Shown: positions 27,022 through 36,340 of the stretch, piece after piece | Numbering within the stretch: the stretch's first letter is position 1 | Layout of the letters: each line of letters starts with the position of its first letter | NCBI RefSeq assembly: GCF_000380165.1 | Contig: NZ_KB904653.1 | Coordinates: 1 to 64,000, forward strand | Reading direction: 5' to 3' | Origin: Wenjunlia vitaminophila DSM 41686 | Lineage (GTDB): Bacteria > Actinomycetota > Actinomycetes > Streptomycetales > Streptomycetaceae | DNA: 64,000 nucleotides | The notes under the pieces: model-generated | Seen by the model: the letters and a program-made list of their open reading frames with translations, nothing else | Told to the model about the DNA's origin: nothing | The model's database searches: none | Translations under genes and position numbers: made by a program

Positions 27022-28164
27022 ATGACGGACGCACTGAAGCGCCTCAGCGACGAGGGCGTGGCGATCTGGCTGGACGACCTGAGCCGCCGCCGGATCACCT
27101 CGGGCAACCTCGCTGAACTCGTCGACAGCCGGCAGGTCGTGGGGGTGACGACCAACCCCACGATCTTCCAGAAGGCGATCGGGGGCGGCGACGGCTACCA
27201 CACGCAGTTGCGTGACCTCGCGGTGCGCGGGGTGACCGTGGACGAGGCGGTGCGCATGATCACCACCTCCGACGTGCGGGACGCGGCCGACGTGCTGCGC
27301 CCGTTGTACGACGCCACCGAGGGGCACGACGGCCGGGTCTCCATCGAGGTGGACCCCCGGCTCGCCCACCGCACCGACGCCACCATCGCCGAGGCCAAGC
27401 AACTGTGGTGGCTGGTGGACCGGCCGAACCTGTTCATCAAGATCCCGGCCACCCTGGGCGGGCTGCCGGCGATCAGCGAGGTCATCGCCCGGGGCATCAG
27501 CGTCAACGTCACGCTGATCTTCTCCCTGGACCGCTACCGCGAGGTGATGGACGCCTATCTGGAAGGTCTGGAGAAGGCGAGGTCCGCGGGGCTCGACCTG
27601 TCCGCCATCGAGTCCGTGGCCTCGTTCTTCGTCTCCCGGGTGGACACCGAGATCGACAAGCGGCTGGACGCGCTGGGCACCGACGAGGCCAGGGCGCTGC
27701 GCGGCCGGGCAGCCGTGGCCAACGCCAGGCTCGCCTACCAGGCGTACGAGGAGGTCTTCGGCTCCCTCGACGGCACTGTTCCCCCGTCCGAGCGCTGGGC
27801 GGCGCTGGAGCGGGCCGGCGCCAACCGGCAGCGCCCGCTGTGGGCGTCCACGGGGGTCAAGGACCCCGCCTACAAGGACACCCTCTACGTGGACGAGCTG
27901 GTGGTGGCCGGCACCGTCAACACCATGCCGGAGGCCACCCTGGAGGCGACCGCCGACCACGGCGAGGTCACCGGGGACACCGTGCGCGGCACTTACGAGC
28001 AGGCCAGGGCCGACCTCGAGGCGCTCGCGAGCCTGGGCGTCTCCTATGACGACGTGGTGCGGTTGCTCGAGGAGGAGGGCGTGGAGAAGTTCGAGGGCTC
28101 GTGGAACGAGCTGCTCGCCTCCGTCGGCCAGGCACTGCGGGACCACCTGCCCAAGGAGGACTGA
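27022..28164 (+). CDS. tal: transaldolase
   Basis: 380 aa, the long actinobacterial form. Marks are [13 protein letters not shown] near the start and the Schiff-base lysine in [24 protein letters not shown] and ASFFVSRVD follow further on. The ATG at 27022 has AAGGAGAG upstream and is 48 bases after tkt. It exchanges three-carbon units in the pentose phosphate route. Confidence 0.97.
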   Translation: MTDALKRLSDEGVAIWLDDLSRRRITSGNLAELVDSRQVVGVTTNPTIFQKAIGGGDGYHTQLRDLAVRGVTVDEAVRMITTSDVRDAADVLRPLYDATEGHDGRVSIEVDPRLAHRTDATIAEAKQLWWLVDRPNLFIKIPATLGGLPAISEVIARGISVNVTLIFSLDRYREVMDAYLEGLEKARSAGLDLSAIESVASFFVSRVDTEIDKRLDALGTDEARALRGRAAVANARLAYQAYEEVFGSLDGTVPPSERWAALERAGANRQRPLWASTGVKDPAYKDTLYVDELVVAGTVNTMPEATLEATADHGEVTGDTVRGTYEQARADLEALASLGVSYDDVVRLLEEEGVEKFEGSWNELLASVGQALRDHLPKED

Positions 28165-28167
28165 ACG

Positions 28168-28227
28168 ATGGCGGCCCTGACCGAGCCGGCGCACGCGCCG
28201 TCGTCGCCCCCCGCCGCGGGAGCGTGA
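28168..28227 (+). CDS. candidate 19-aa mini-ORF between tal and zwf
   Basis: ATG GCG ... TGA encodes MAALTEPAHAPSSPPAAGA. It has an ideal AAGGAGGA (28153-28160) seven bases before the ATG, within the end of tal. Its stop is three bases before the zwf GTG, and zwf itself lacks a good ribosome-binding site. A leader peptide that couples zwf translation to tal, or the stub of a lost gene, would both fit. Expression is unproven. Confidence 0.45.
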   Translation: MAALTEPAHAPSSPPAAGA

Positions 28228-28230
28228 ACG

Positions 28231-29751
28231 GTGCACACCAATCCCCTGCGCACCCCGCAGGACCGACGGCTTCCGCGCATCGCGGGGCCGTCGGGTCTGG
28301 TGATCTTCGGCGTCACCGGCGACCTGTCGCGCAAGAAGTTGATGCCCGCGGTCTACGACCTGGCCAACCGGGGGCTGCTGCCGCCGGGCTTCTCACTGGT
28401 CGGCTTCGCCCGACGGGACTGGGAGGACGAGGACTTCACCCAGGTCGTCCACGACGCGGTGAAGAGCTACGCCCGCACCCCCTTCCGTGAGGAGGTGTGG
28501 GCGCAGCTCGCCGAGGGTTTCCGGTTCGTCCAGGGCGACTTCGACGACGACGACGCCTTCGACCAGCTCCGCGAGACCGTGGACGAGCTGGACAAGGCCC
28601 GTGGCACCGGCGGGAACTTCGCGTTCTACCTCTCGGTGCCGCCGCGGTTCTTCCCCAAGGTGGTGCAGCAGCTCAAGGCCCACCGGCTCTCCGAGGGCCC
28701 CACCGGCTCGTGGCGGCGCGCGGTCATCGAGAAGCCGTTCGGCCACGACCTGGCCAGCGCCCGGGAGCTCAACCGGATCGTCTACGAGGTGTTCCCCCCG
28801 CACGAGGTCTTCCGGATCGACCACTACCTGGGCAAGGAGACCGTCCAGAACATCCTGGCCCTGCGGTTCGCCAACAGCATGTTCGAGCCGCTGTGGAACC
28901 GGTCGTTCGTGGACCACGTGCAGATCACCATGGCCGAGGACATCGGCATCGGGGGGCGGGCCGGCTACTACGACGGCATCGGAGCCGCCCGGGACGTCAT
29001 CCAGAACCACCTGCTCCAACTGCTGGCGCTGACCGCCATGGAGGAGCCGGTCTCCTTCGACGCCGACGCCCTGGTCACCGAGAAGATCAAGGTGTTGTCC
29101 TCGGTCCGGCTGCCCGGGGACCTGTCCGTGGCCACCGTCCGCGGCCAGTACACCCACGGGTGGCAGGGCGGCGAGGAGGTCCGGGGGTACCTCGAGGAGG
29201 ACGGGATCCCGCCGGACTCCACGACCGACACCTATGCCGCGATCAAGCTCGAGATCGACAACCGGCGGTGGGCCGGGGTGCCGTTCTACCTGCGCGCCGG
29301 CAAGCGGCTCGGGCGCCGGGTCACCGAGGTGGCCCTGATCTTCCAGCGCGCCCCGCACCTGCCGTTCGACACCACCGCCACGGCCGAACTCGGGCAGAAC
29401 GCCCTGGTCGTCCGGGTGCAGCCGGACGAGGGGGTCACCGTGAGGTTCGGCTCGAAGGTGCCCGGCACGGCGATGGAGGTGCGGGACGTCTCCATGGACT
29501 TCGCGTACGGCGAGTCGTTCACCGAGTCCAGCCCCGAGGCGTACGAGCGGCTACTCCTCGACGTGCTGCTCGGCGAGACCAACCTCTTCCCGCGACACCA
29601 GGAGGTCGAGCTGTCCTGGAAGATCCTTGACCCGATCGAGCGGTACTGGGAGGGGAACGGGAAGCCCGAGCCCTACGTCTCGGGCACCTGGGGCCCGGCC
29701 GCCGCCGACCGGATGCTCGCCCACGACGGACGGAGCTGGCGCCGGCCATGA
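28231..29751 (+). CDS. zwf: glucose-6-phosphate 1-dehydrogenase
   Basis: 506 aa. The Rossmann motif [14 protein letters not shown] is near residue 29. The substrate motif [13 protein letters not shown] has the expected His and Lys. It oxidises glucose-6-phosphate to the lactone and makes NADPH. The GTG at 28231 has no clear Shine-Dalgarno sequence; the preceding mini-ORF ends three bases before it, so coupling is likely. The stop overlaps opcA by four bases. Confidence 0.97.
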   Translation: MHTNPLRTPQDRRLPRIAGPSGLVIFGVTGDLSRKKLMPAVYDLANRGLLPPGFSLVGFARRDWEDEDFTQVVHDAVKSYARTPFREEVWAQLAEGFRFVQGDFDDDDAFDQLRETVDELDKARGTGGNFAFYLSVPPRFFPKVVQQLKAHRLSEGPTGSWRRAVIEKPFGHDLASARELNRIVYEVFPPHEVFRIDHYLGKETVQNILALRFANSMFEPLWNRSFVDHVQITMAEDIGIGGRAGYYDGIGAARDVIQNHLLQLLALTAMEEPVSFDADALVTEKIKVLSSVRLPGDLSVATVRGQYTHGWQGGEEVRGYLEEDGIPPDSTTDTYAAIKLEIDNRRWAGVPFYLRAGKRLGRRVTEVALIFQRAPHLPFDTTATAELGQNALVVRVQPDEGVTVRFGSKVPGTAMEVRDVSMDFAYGESFTESSPEAYERLLLDVLLGETNLFPRHQEVELSWKILDPIERYWEGNGKPEPYVSGTWGPAAADRMLAHDGRSWRRP

Positions 29752-31028
29752 ACACCGACCTGACCAACACCACCTCGAGCCAGATCAACGCCACCCTGGT
29801 CGAGGCCCGCCGCGCCGTGGGCTCCCCCGCCGTCGGCATGGTGCTGACCCTGGTGATCGTCACCGACGAGGGGAACCACTACGACGCCCTGAAGGCCGCC
29901 AGCCAGGCCTCCAAGGAACACCCCTCGCGCATCCTGGTGGTCATCCGCCGTCCCGGCCGTTCCCCGCGGGCCCGCGCCGAGGCCCGGCTCGACGCCGAGG
30001 TCCGGGTGGGCGGGGAGACCGGCACCGGGGAGACGGTGCTGCTGCGGCTCCACGGGGAGCTGGCCCACCACGCCCAGTCCGTGGTGGTGCCGCTGCTGCT
30101 GCCGGACGCCCCGGTGGTCGTCTGGTGGCCGGAGGAGTCCCCGCAGGTGCCCGCGGAGGACCCGCTGGGCGCGCTGGCCCAGCGCCGGGTGACCGACGCC
30201 GCGTCCTGCGAGGACCCGGTCCAGGCGCTCACCCAGCGGGCCGAGACCTACTCCCCGGGCGACACCGACCTGGCCTGGACCCGGATCACCGCCTGGCGCA
30301 GCGTGCTGGCCGCCGCGCTGGACCAGCAGCACTCCACGATCACCGGCGCCCTGGTCGAGGGCGAGGCGTACAACCCCAGCTCCGAGCTGCTGGCCCTGTG
30401 GCTGGCCGAACGGCTGCGGGTACCGGTGGAGCGGACCGTCACCGAGGGCCCCGGTCTGACCGCCGTGCGGCTGCACACCGAGAACGGCCTGATCTGCCTG
30501 GACCGGGCGGACGGCTCGCTGGCGAAGCTCGCCATGCCGGGCCAGCCGGACCGCAACGTGGCCCTCAAGCGCCGGGAGACCAGCGAGCTGATCGCGGAGG
30601 AGCTGCGCCGTCTGGACCCGGACGAGAGCTACGCCGCGGCGATCAGGTTCGGGGTGGGCCAGCTCCGGATCCACAACCCGACCGAGGACCACGTGGTGCC
30701 GCCGAAGCCCCCCGCGGCGCCGGGTGGTCCGACCCGAGGGGCGAGGCCCGAGGACGTGGGCCGGCCGGGACAGGGATCGGTCGGCACGCAGAGCCAGGCG
30801 CCGGCCGACCTCGATCCGGGGTCCGCCGCGGAGCCGCCCCCGGCGGCGTCGGTCACCGAGTCGGAGCCGGGACCCGAACCCGAACCCGGACCCGAACCGG
30901 GGCCCAAGGGGCCCACAGGCTCCAAGGGGTCCCAGGGGGCCGAGCCCGGGGCCGACACCACGGGCGGGACCAAGCCCAGGACCCGGCCCGGCAAACGGGC
31001 CGCCTCGCCGCGCAGGACCACCCGGTGA
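29748..31028 (+). CDS. opcA: OpcA, glucose-6-phosphate dehydrogenase assembly protein, with long C-terminal tail
   Basis: 426 aa. The first ~320 residues are a standard OpcA ([38 protein letters not shown]-like block). OpcA promotes Zwf assembly or activity. The remaining ~105 residues are low complexity: a Glu-Pro-Gly run (repeats of PGPEPE) followed by a short collagen-like Gly-X-Y stretch and a basic end. It overlaps both zwf and pgl, which supports one operon. Confidence 0.94.
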   Translation: MNTDLTNTTSSQINATLVEARRAVGSPAVGMVLTLVIVTDEGNHYDALKAASQASKEHPSRILVVIRRPGRSPRARAEARLDAEVRVGGETGTGETVLLRLHGELAHHAQSVVVPLLLPDAPVVVWWPEESPQVPAEDPLGALAQRRVTDAASCEDPVQALTQRAETYSPGDTDLAWTRITAWRSVLAAALDQQHSTITGALVEGEAYNPSSELLALWLAERLRVPVERTVTEGPGLTAVRLHTENGLICLDRADGSLAKLAMPGQPDRNVALKRRETSELIAEELRRLDPDESYAAAIRFGVGQLRIHNPTEDHVVPPKPPAAPGGPTRGARPEDVGRPGQGSVGTQSQAPADLDPGSAAEPPPAASVTESEPGPEPEPGPEPGPKGPTGSKGSQGAEPGADTTGGTKPRTRPGKRAASPRRTTR

Positions 31029-31804
31029 GCGTTCCCCAGGTGGTGGTGCACCGGGACGCCGAGCTGCTGGCGACGGCGGTCGCCGCACGACTGATCACCA
31101 GGATCGTGGACGCCCAGGCGACGGGGGCCGCGGTGCACGTGGTCCTCACCGGGGGCCGCAACGGCAACGCGCTGCTGGAGGCGATCGCCGGGTCCCCCGC
31201 CCGGGACGCCGTCGACTGGCCACGGCTGAACCTGTGGTGGGGGGACGAGCGGTACCTCCCCGACGGCCACCCCGACCGCAACCACACCCAGGCCAGGGCC
31301 GCCCTGCTGGACTCCGTCCCGGTCGATCCGGCACGGGTGCACCCCGTGCCGGCGTCCGACACCCAGGGCAACGGCCCGGAGGCCGCCGCCGCCAGCTACG
31401 CCGAGGAACTGGCCCGGGCGGCCGGCCCCGGGGACCGCGGCGGCGTGCCCTCGTTCGACGTGCTGCTCCTCGGGGTGGGACCGGACACCCATGTGGCGTC
31501 CCTCTTCCCCGAGCACCCCGGGGTACGGGAGACCGAACGCACCGTGGTGGCGGTCCGCGGCGCTCCCAAGCCCCCGCCAACCCGGATCTCGATGACCCTG
31601 CCTGCGATCCGGGCGGCCCGCGAGGTCTGGCTGCTGGCTGCCGGAGCGGAGAAGGCGGAGGCGGTGGCGCTGGCGTTGGGCGGCGCGGGGGAGCTACAGG
31701 CTCCGGCGGCCGGCGCCCAGGGGCGTCGGCGCACCCTGTGGCTGCTCGACCGGGCGGCCGCGGCGGCGATCCCCCAGCAGCTCTACCCTCCGGCGTCGCC
31801 GTAA
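31025..31804 (+). CDS. pgl: 6-phosphogluconolactonase
   Basis: 259 aa. It has the LTGGRNGNALLEAI start motif, the WWGDERYLPDGHPDRN active-site block and LLGVGPDTHVASLFPEH. It hydrolyses 6-phosphogluconolactone, the Zwf product. The GTG overlaps the opcA stop by four bases. It ends the rightward pentose phosphate operon. Confidence 0.96.
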   Translation: MSVPQVVVHRDAELLATAVAARLITRIVDAQATGAAVHVVLTGGRNGNALLEAIAGSPARDAVDWPRLNLWWGDERYLPDGHPDRNHTQARAALLDSVPVDPARVHPVPASDTQGNGPEAAAASYAEELARAAGPGDRGGVPSFDVLLLGVGPDTHVASLFPEHPGVRETERTVVAVRGAPKPPPTRISMTLPAIRAAREVWLLAAGAEKAEAVALALGGAGELQAPAAGAQGRRRTLWLLDRAAAAAIPQQLYPPASP

Positions 31805-31946
31805 CCCCGTGTGTGACACCGGACGGCGTGGCCGTGGCCCGTGACCGTGCGGCCGCGAACGCCGGAGTGGTCAGGCCGACTGCGAACGGCGGAGCACGCG
31901 GCGGTGGCGGCACCAGCGCGCGGGCGTGCCCGTGCGGCGCAGGAAC

Positions 31947-31968
31947 CCGGCCCCGTTGACGGGGCCGG
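31947..31968. terminator. terminator region between pgl and rbpA
   Basis: CCGGCCCCGT (31947-31956) and ACGGGGCCGG (31959-31968) form a tight 10-bp hairpin. A second perfect palindrome, GCCGGCCCGGGCCGGC, follows at 31997-32012. Both lie in the 252-bp gap between convergent genes; nothing else coding was seen there. Confidence 0.75.
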
Positions 31969-32056
31969 ACGGCCGCGCCGGCCCCCGGAGGGACGTGCCG
32001 GCCCGGGCCGGCCGCGAACGCGCGTCAGCGGTGCCGGGCGGCCGTCGCGGCCGGGG

Positions 32057-32392
32057 TCAGATCTCGCCCCGGAGCTTGGCCAGGGCCTCGGCGAGGATCG
32101 CCTCGCCGTCCGCGTCGCTGCGACGCTCGCGCACATAGGCCAGATGGGTCTTGTACGGCTCGGTGCGCGGCGGTGCCGGCGGGCTCTCCTGGTCCTGGCC
32201 AGCCGGGAACCCGCAGCGGGGGCAGTCCCAGGTGTCCGGGATCTGCGCGTCGCTGGCGAAGCTCGGCTGCGTCTCATGCCCGTTCGAGCACCAGAAGGAG
32301 ACCCGCAGGCGCGGTGCTGACTCTCCGCGCTCTGCTTCCCCCATCGGCCCCGCACCGACCCGACTACCCCGGATCGCGTTGCCACTTGCCAC
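32057..32392 (-). CDS. rbpA: RbpA, RNA polymerase-binding transcription activator
   Basis: 111 aa from GTG 32392, with GGGAG upstream. The sequence is very close to streptomycete RbpA: FWCSNGHETQP, then TWDCPRCGFPAGQD with the CxxC pair, then the C-terminal sigma-interaction domain ending EALAKLRGEI. It binds RNA polymerase with the principal sigma factor and stabilises open complexes. In S. coelicolor the gene responds to the disulfide-stress sigma factor SigR, but I do not see a clear GGAAT-N18-GTT promoter here. Confidence 0.97.
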   Translation of the reverse strand: MASGNAIRGSRVGAGPMGEAERGESAPRLRVSFWCSNGHETQPSFASDAQIPDTWDCPRCGFPAGQDQESPPAPPRTEPYKTHLAYVRERRSDADGEAILAEALAKLRGEI

Positions 32393-32627
32393 GGTCGTAA
32401 CTCCCTGCGTGATGGTGCTGCGCCGCCGAGCCCCGGTGGGACCGGCACCTGCATGGAAGCGCACGGGTGTACGGCGTCCAACCCGGCCGGCGTCCGCCGA
32501 CAACACCCCGGTACGCCTCGCCGCCCATGATAAGCCGCGGAAACGACGGTCTTTCAGCTTTCCACAGGCGGCGACGAGTTCGTCGCCCAACCCACGAGGA
32601 CCGGTGTTCCCCGGCCCGCCCGCGCCA

Positions 32628-32861
32628 CTACTCGAACTTCAGCAGCAGCCCGAGGATGACGATGATCGCGAACCAGATGAGACCGATCACCACGGTGATC
32701 CGGTCCAGGTTGCGCTCGGCCACCGAGGAACCACCGACGGAGGACTGCATCCCACCGCCGAACATGTCGGAGAGGCCACCGCCCTTGCCCTTGTGCATGA
32801 GCACCAGCAGCATCGCGAGCAGGCTGAAGATGATGAGGGCGATCGAGAACCCCAGGATCAC
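32628..32861 (-). CDS. secG: SecG preprotein translocase subunit
   Basis: 77 aa from GTG 32861. Two membrane helices (residues ~2-20 and ~55-75) flank the cytoplasmic HKGKGGGLSDMFGGG loop typical of SecG. It joins SecY and SecE in the export channel. It sits downstream of tpiA, the usual streptomycete place. Its ribosome-binding site is weak. Confidence 0.95.
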   Translation of the reverse strand: MILGFSIALIIFSLLAMLLVLMHKGKGGGLSDMFGGGMQSSVGGSSVAERNLDRITVVIGLIWFAIIVILGLLLKFE

Positions 32862-32967
32862 GGCTGGTCCAACTCTCTAGTGTGTCGGCGTGGGCGCACC
32901 GGGCCCTTCCCCGGTGGGGACCGGAGCGGCAGGTGAGCCCCGGTCCCCGGCAAGGGTACGTCGTACT

Positions 32968-33756
32968 CTACGACGCGTCCCGCTCGTGGTAGCGCACGAT
33001 CTTGACGAACTCCTCCGGATCCAGCGACGCCCCACCGATCAGCGCCCCGTCCACATCGGGCTGCGCCATGATCGAGGCCACGTTGCCGGACTTCACCGAG
33101 CCGCCGTACTGGATTCGCACCTGGTCGGCGAGGTCCTGATCGTACAGCTCGGCCAGCCGGCCGCGGATCGCCGCGCACACCTCCTGGGCGTCCTCGGGGG
33201 TGGCCACCTCCCCGGTGCCGATCGCCCACACCGGCTCGTAGGCGATCACCACGGACTCGGCGTCCTTGGCCGGGACGCCGGCGAGCGCGCCGTCCACCTG
33301 GGCGAGGGTGTGCCTCACCTGGTCCCCGGCCCTGCGCACCTCCAGGCCCTCGCCGACGCACAGGATGGGGGTGAGGCCGTGCCGGTAGGCCGCCTTGACC
33401 TTGGCGTTGACCACCGGCTCGCTCTCCGCGTGGTACTGCCGCCGCTCGGAGTGGCCGACCACCACGTAGGTGCAGTTGAGCTTGGCCAGCATCGCCCCGG
33501 AGACCTCACCGGTGTAGGCGCCGCCGTCGTGCTCGGACAGGTCCTGGGCGCCGTACCGGATGCGCAGCTTGTCGCCGTCCACCAGGGTCTGCACCGAGCG
33601 CAGGTCCACGAACGGGGGCAGCACCGCGACCTCGACGGCCGCGTAGTCCTTCTCGGTCAACGCGAAGGCGAGCTTCTGCACCTGGGCGATGGCCTCGAGG
33701 TGGTTGAGGTTCATCTTCCAGTTGCCCGCCATCAGCGGGGTGCGGGTGACGGCCAT
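32968..33756 (-). CDS. tpiA: triosephosphate isomerase
   Basis: 262 aa. Active-site marks are NWKMN near residue 12, [10 protein letters not shown] with the electrophilic His, and [13 protein letters not shown] with the catalytic Glu. [11 protein letters not shown] and [10 protein letters not shown] bind phosphate. It interconverts the two triose phosphates. It starts two bases after the pgk stop. Confidence 0.97.
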   Translation of the reverse strand: MAVTRTPLMAGNWKMNLNHLEAIAQVQKLAFALTEKDYAAVEVAVLPPFVDLRSVQTLVDGDKLRIRYGAQDLSEHDGGAYTGEVSGAMLAKLNCTYVVVGHSERRQYHAESEPVVNAKVKAAYRHGLTPILCVGEGLEVRRAGDQVRHTLAQVDGALAGVPAKDAESVVIAYEPVWAIGTGEVATPEDAQEVCAAIRGRLAELYDQDLADQVRIQYGGSVKSGNVASIMAQPDVDGALIGGASLDPEEFVKIVRYHERDAS

Positions 33757-33758
33757 CG

Positions 33759-34979
33759 TCAGTCCTCCAGTGCGGCCAGGCCGGGGAGCGTCTTGCCCTC
33801 GAGGTACTCGAGGCTGGCGCCGCCACCGGTCGAGATGTGTCCGAACGACGCCTCGTCGAAGCCGAGGATGCGCACGGCTGCGGCGGAGTCGCCGCCCCCC
33901 ACCACGGTGAAGGCGGGGGTGTCGACCAGCGCCTGGGCCACCGCGCGGGTGCCGTCGGCGTAGTCGGGGTGCTCGAAGACGCCCATCGGGCCGTTCCAGA
34001 ACACCGTGGCGGCGTCGCTGAGCCTGCTGGCGAAGAGCTCGGCGGTCCGCGGGCCGATGTCCAGACCCATCACGTCGTCCGGGATGGCGTCGGCGTCCAC
34101 GGTGACCGGGTGGGTGGGGCCGGGGTCCGCCAGGTCCGGGAAGGCCGGGGCCCCCACCACGTCGACCGGCAGCACGAACTCCACGCCCTTGTCCTTCGCC
34201 CGGGCCAGGTAGTCGCGGACGGCGGGGAGCTGGTCGGTCTGGAGCAGGCTCCGGCCCACCTCCAGGCCGGTGGCGGCGAGGAAGGTGTAGGCCATGCCCC
34301 CGCCGATCAGGATGCGGTCGGCCCGGTCCAGCAGGTTGTCGATCACCGCGAGCTTGTCGGAGACCTTGGCGCCGCCGAGCACCACCGCGTAGGGGCGGGA
34401 CACGTCGTCGGTCAGCTTCCGCAGCACCGCGACCTCGGTGGCGATCAGCCCTCCGGCGGCGTGCGGCAGCCGGGCCGGCAGGTCGTACACCGAGGCGTGC
34501 CTGCGGTGCACCGCGCCGAACCCGTCGCCCACGTAGCAGTCGGCCAGGGCGGCGAGCTGGTCGGCGAACGCGCCCCGCTCCGCGTCGTCCTTGGCGGTCT
34601 CCCCGGGGTTGAACCGGAGGTTCTCCAGCAACGCCACGCTGCCGGGGGCGAGGTCGGCGACGGTCTTGTTCGCCTGCGGGCCCACGGTGTCCCCGGCGAA
34701 GGCCACCGGGGCGTCGAGCAGTTCGCCGAGCCGCCCGGCGACCGGGGCGAGCGAGAACCGCGGGTCGGGCGCGCCCTTGGGACGGCCCAGGTGGGAGGCG
34801 ACGATGACCTTGGCGCCGCGCTGTGCCAGGGCGGCGATGGTCGGGACGGCGGCCCTGATCCGGCCGTCGTCGGTGATCCGGAGATCCCCCTCGTCGGGGG
34901 AACCGGCCAGCGGGACGTTGAGGTCGGCGCGGACGAACACCCGCGCGCCGGCGACGTCCAGGTCGTCGATGGTCTTCAT
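33759..34979 (-). CDS. pgk: phosphoglycerate kinase
   Basis: 406 aa, two-domain enzyme. Visible are [11 protein letters not shown] at the start, [32 protein letters not shown] and the C-terminal GGGDSAAAV nucleotide site. It makes ATP from 1,3-bisphosphoglycerate. A nested hairpin lies between it and the upstream gap gene. Confidence 0.97.
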   Translation of the reverse strand: MKTIDDLDVAGARVFVRADLNVPLAGSPDEGDLRITDDGRIRAAVPTIAALAQRGAKVIVASHLGRPKGAPDPRFSLAPVAGRLGELLDAPVAFAGDTVGPQANKTVADLAPGSVALLENLRFNPGETAKDDAERGAFADQLAALADCYVGDGFGAVHRRHASVYDLPARLPHAAGGLIATEVAVLRKLTDDVSRPYAVVLGGAKVSDKLAVIDNLLDRADRILIGGGMAYTFLAATGLEVGRSLLQTDQLPAVRDYLARAKDKGVEFVLPVDVVGAPAFPDLADPGPTHPVTVDADAIPDDVMGLDIGPRTAELFASRLSDAATVFWNGPMGVFEHPDYADGTRAVAQALVDTPAFTVVGGGDSAAAVRILGFDEASFGHISTGGGASLEYLEGKTLPGLAALED

Positions 34980-35027
34980 GTGCAGGTCACACCTTCGGGC
35001 TGGTTGGCTCTGGCGGGCCGGACGTCA

Positions 35028-35070
35028 GGCAGGGCCCGCACGGCGTGTCCGAAGCCGTACGAGCCCTGCC
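35028..35070 (-). terminator. nested hairpin between gap and pgk (partial terminator)
   Basis: Outer arms GGCAGGGC (35028-35035) and GCCCTGCC (35063-35070) enclose an inner ACGGC/GCCGT stem. It starts 28 bases after the gap stop. It may end part of the transcripts or protect the gap mRNA, so that gap is expressed above pgk-tpiA-secG. Confidence 0.6.
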
Positions 35071-35097
35071 GTGCACAGCTCACCGCTGGCGGTTGGG

Positions 35098-36168
<1,071 letters not shown>

Positions 36169-36171
36169 TTA

Positions 36172-36194
36172 TGACCCTACCTCGCCAGGGGTCA
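36172..36194. promoter_or_regulatory. TGACCC-N11-GGGTCA inverted repeat at the gap promoter
   Basis: Perfect 6-base arms at 36172-36177 and 36189-36194. On the gap strand the repeat overlaps a TAGGGT -10-like element about 75 bases upstream of the start codon. It may be an operator. No known regulator is assigned. Confidence 0.45.
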
Positions 36195-36233
36195 CGGGGG
36201 GACATCAGACTCCCGCCCACGCACGGAGAATGG

Positions 36234-36266
36234 GACGGCCCCGTCCACCATGTGGACGGGGCCGTC
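36234..36266 (-). terminator. terminator of the M14 peptidase gene
   Basis: GACGGCCCCGTCCAC (36234-36248) pairs perfectly with GTGGACGGGGCCGTC (36252-36266) around a 3-nt loop. It is 74 bases after the peptidase stop and isolates it from gap. Confidence 0.88.
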
Positions 36267-36340
36267 GGTGTCGGCCGACCTGGCGGGACCCCGCTCCGTG
36301 GCCGCGACGAGCGCGGACGGCGGTCATCCCGCCCGCCGGA

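Noticed and set aside
32393-32627. SigR-type promoter (GGAAT-N18-GTT) before rbpA
   Set aside because: No match with the right spacing was found; only a GGAAC with a 14-base gap to GTT, which does not fit.
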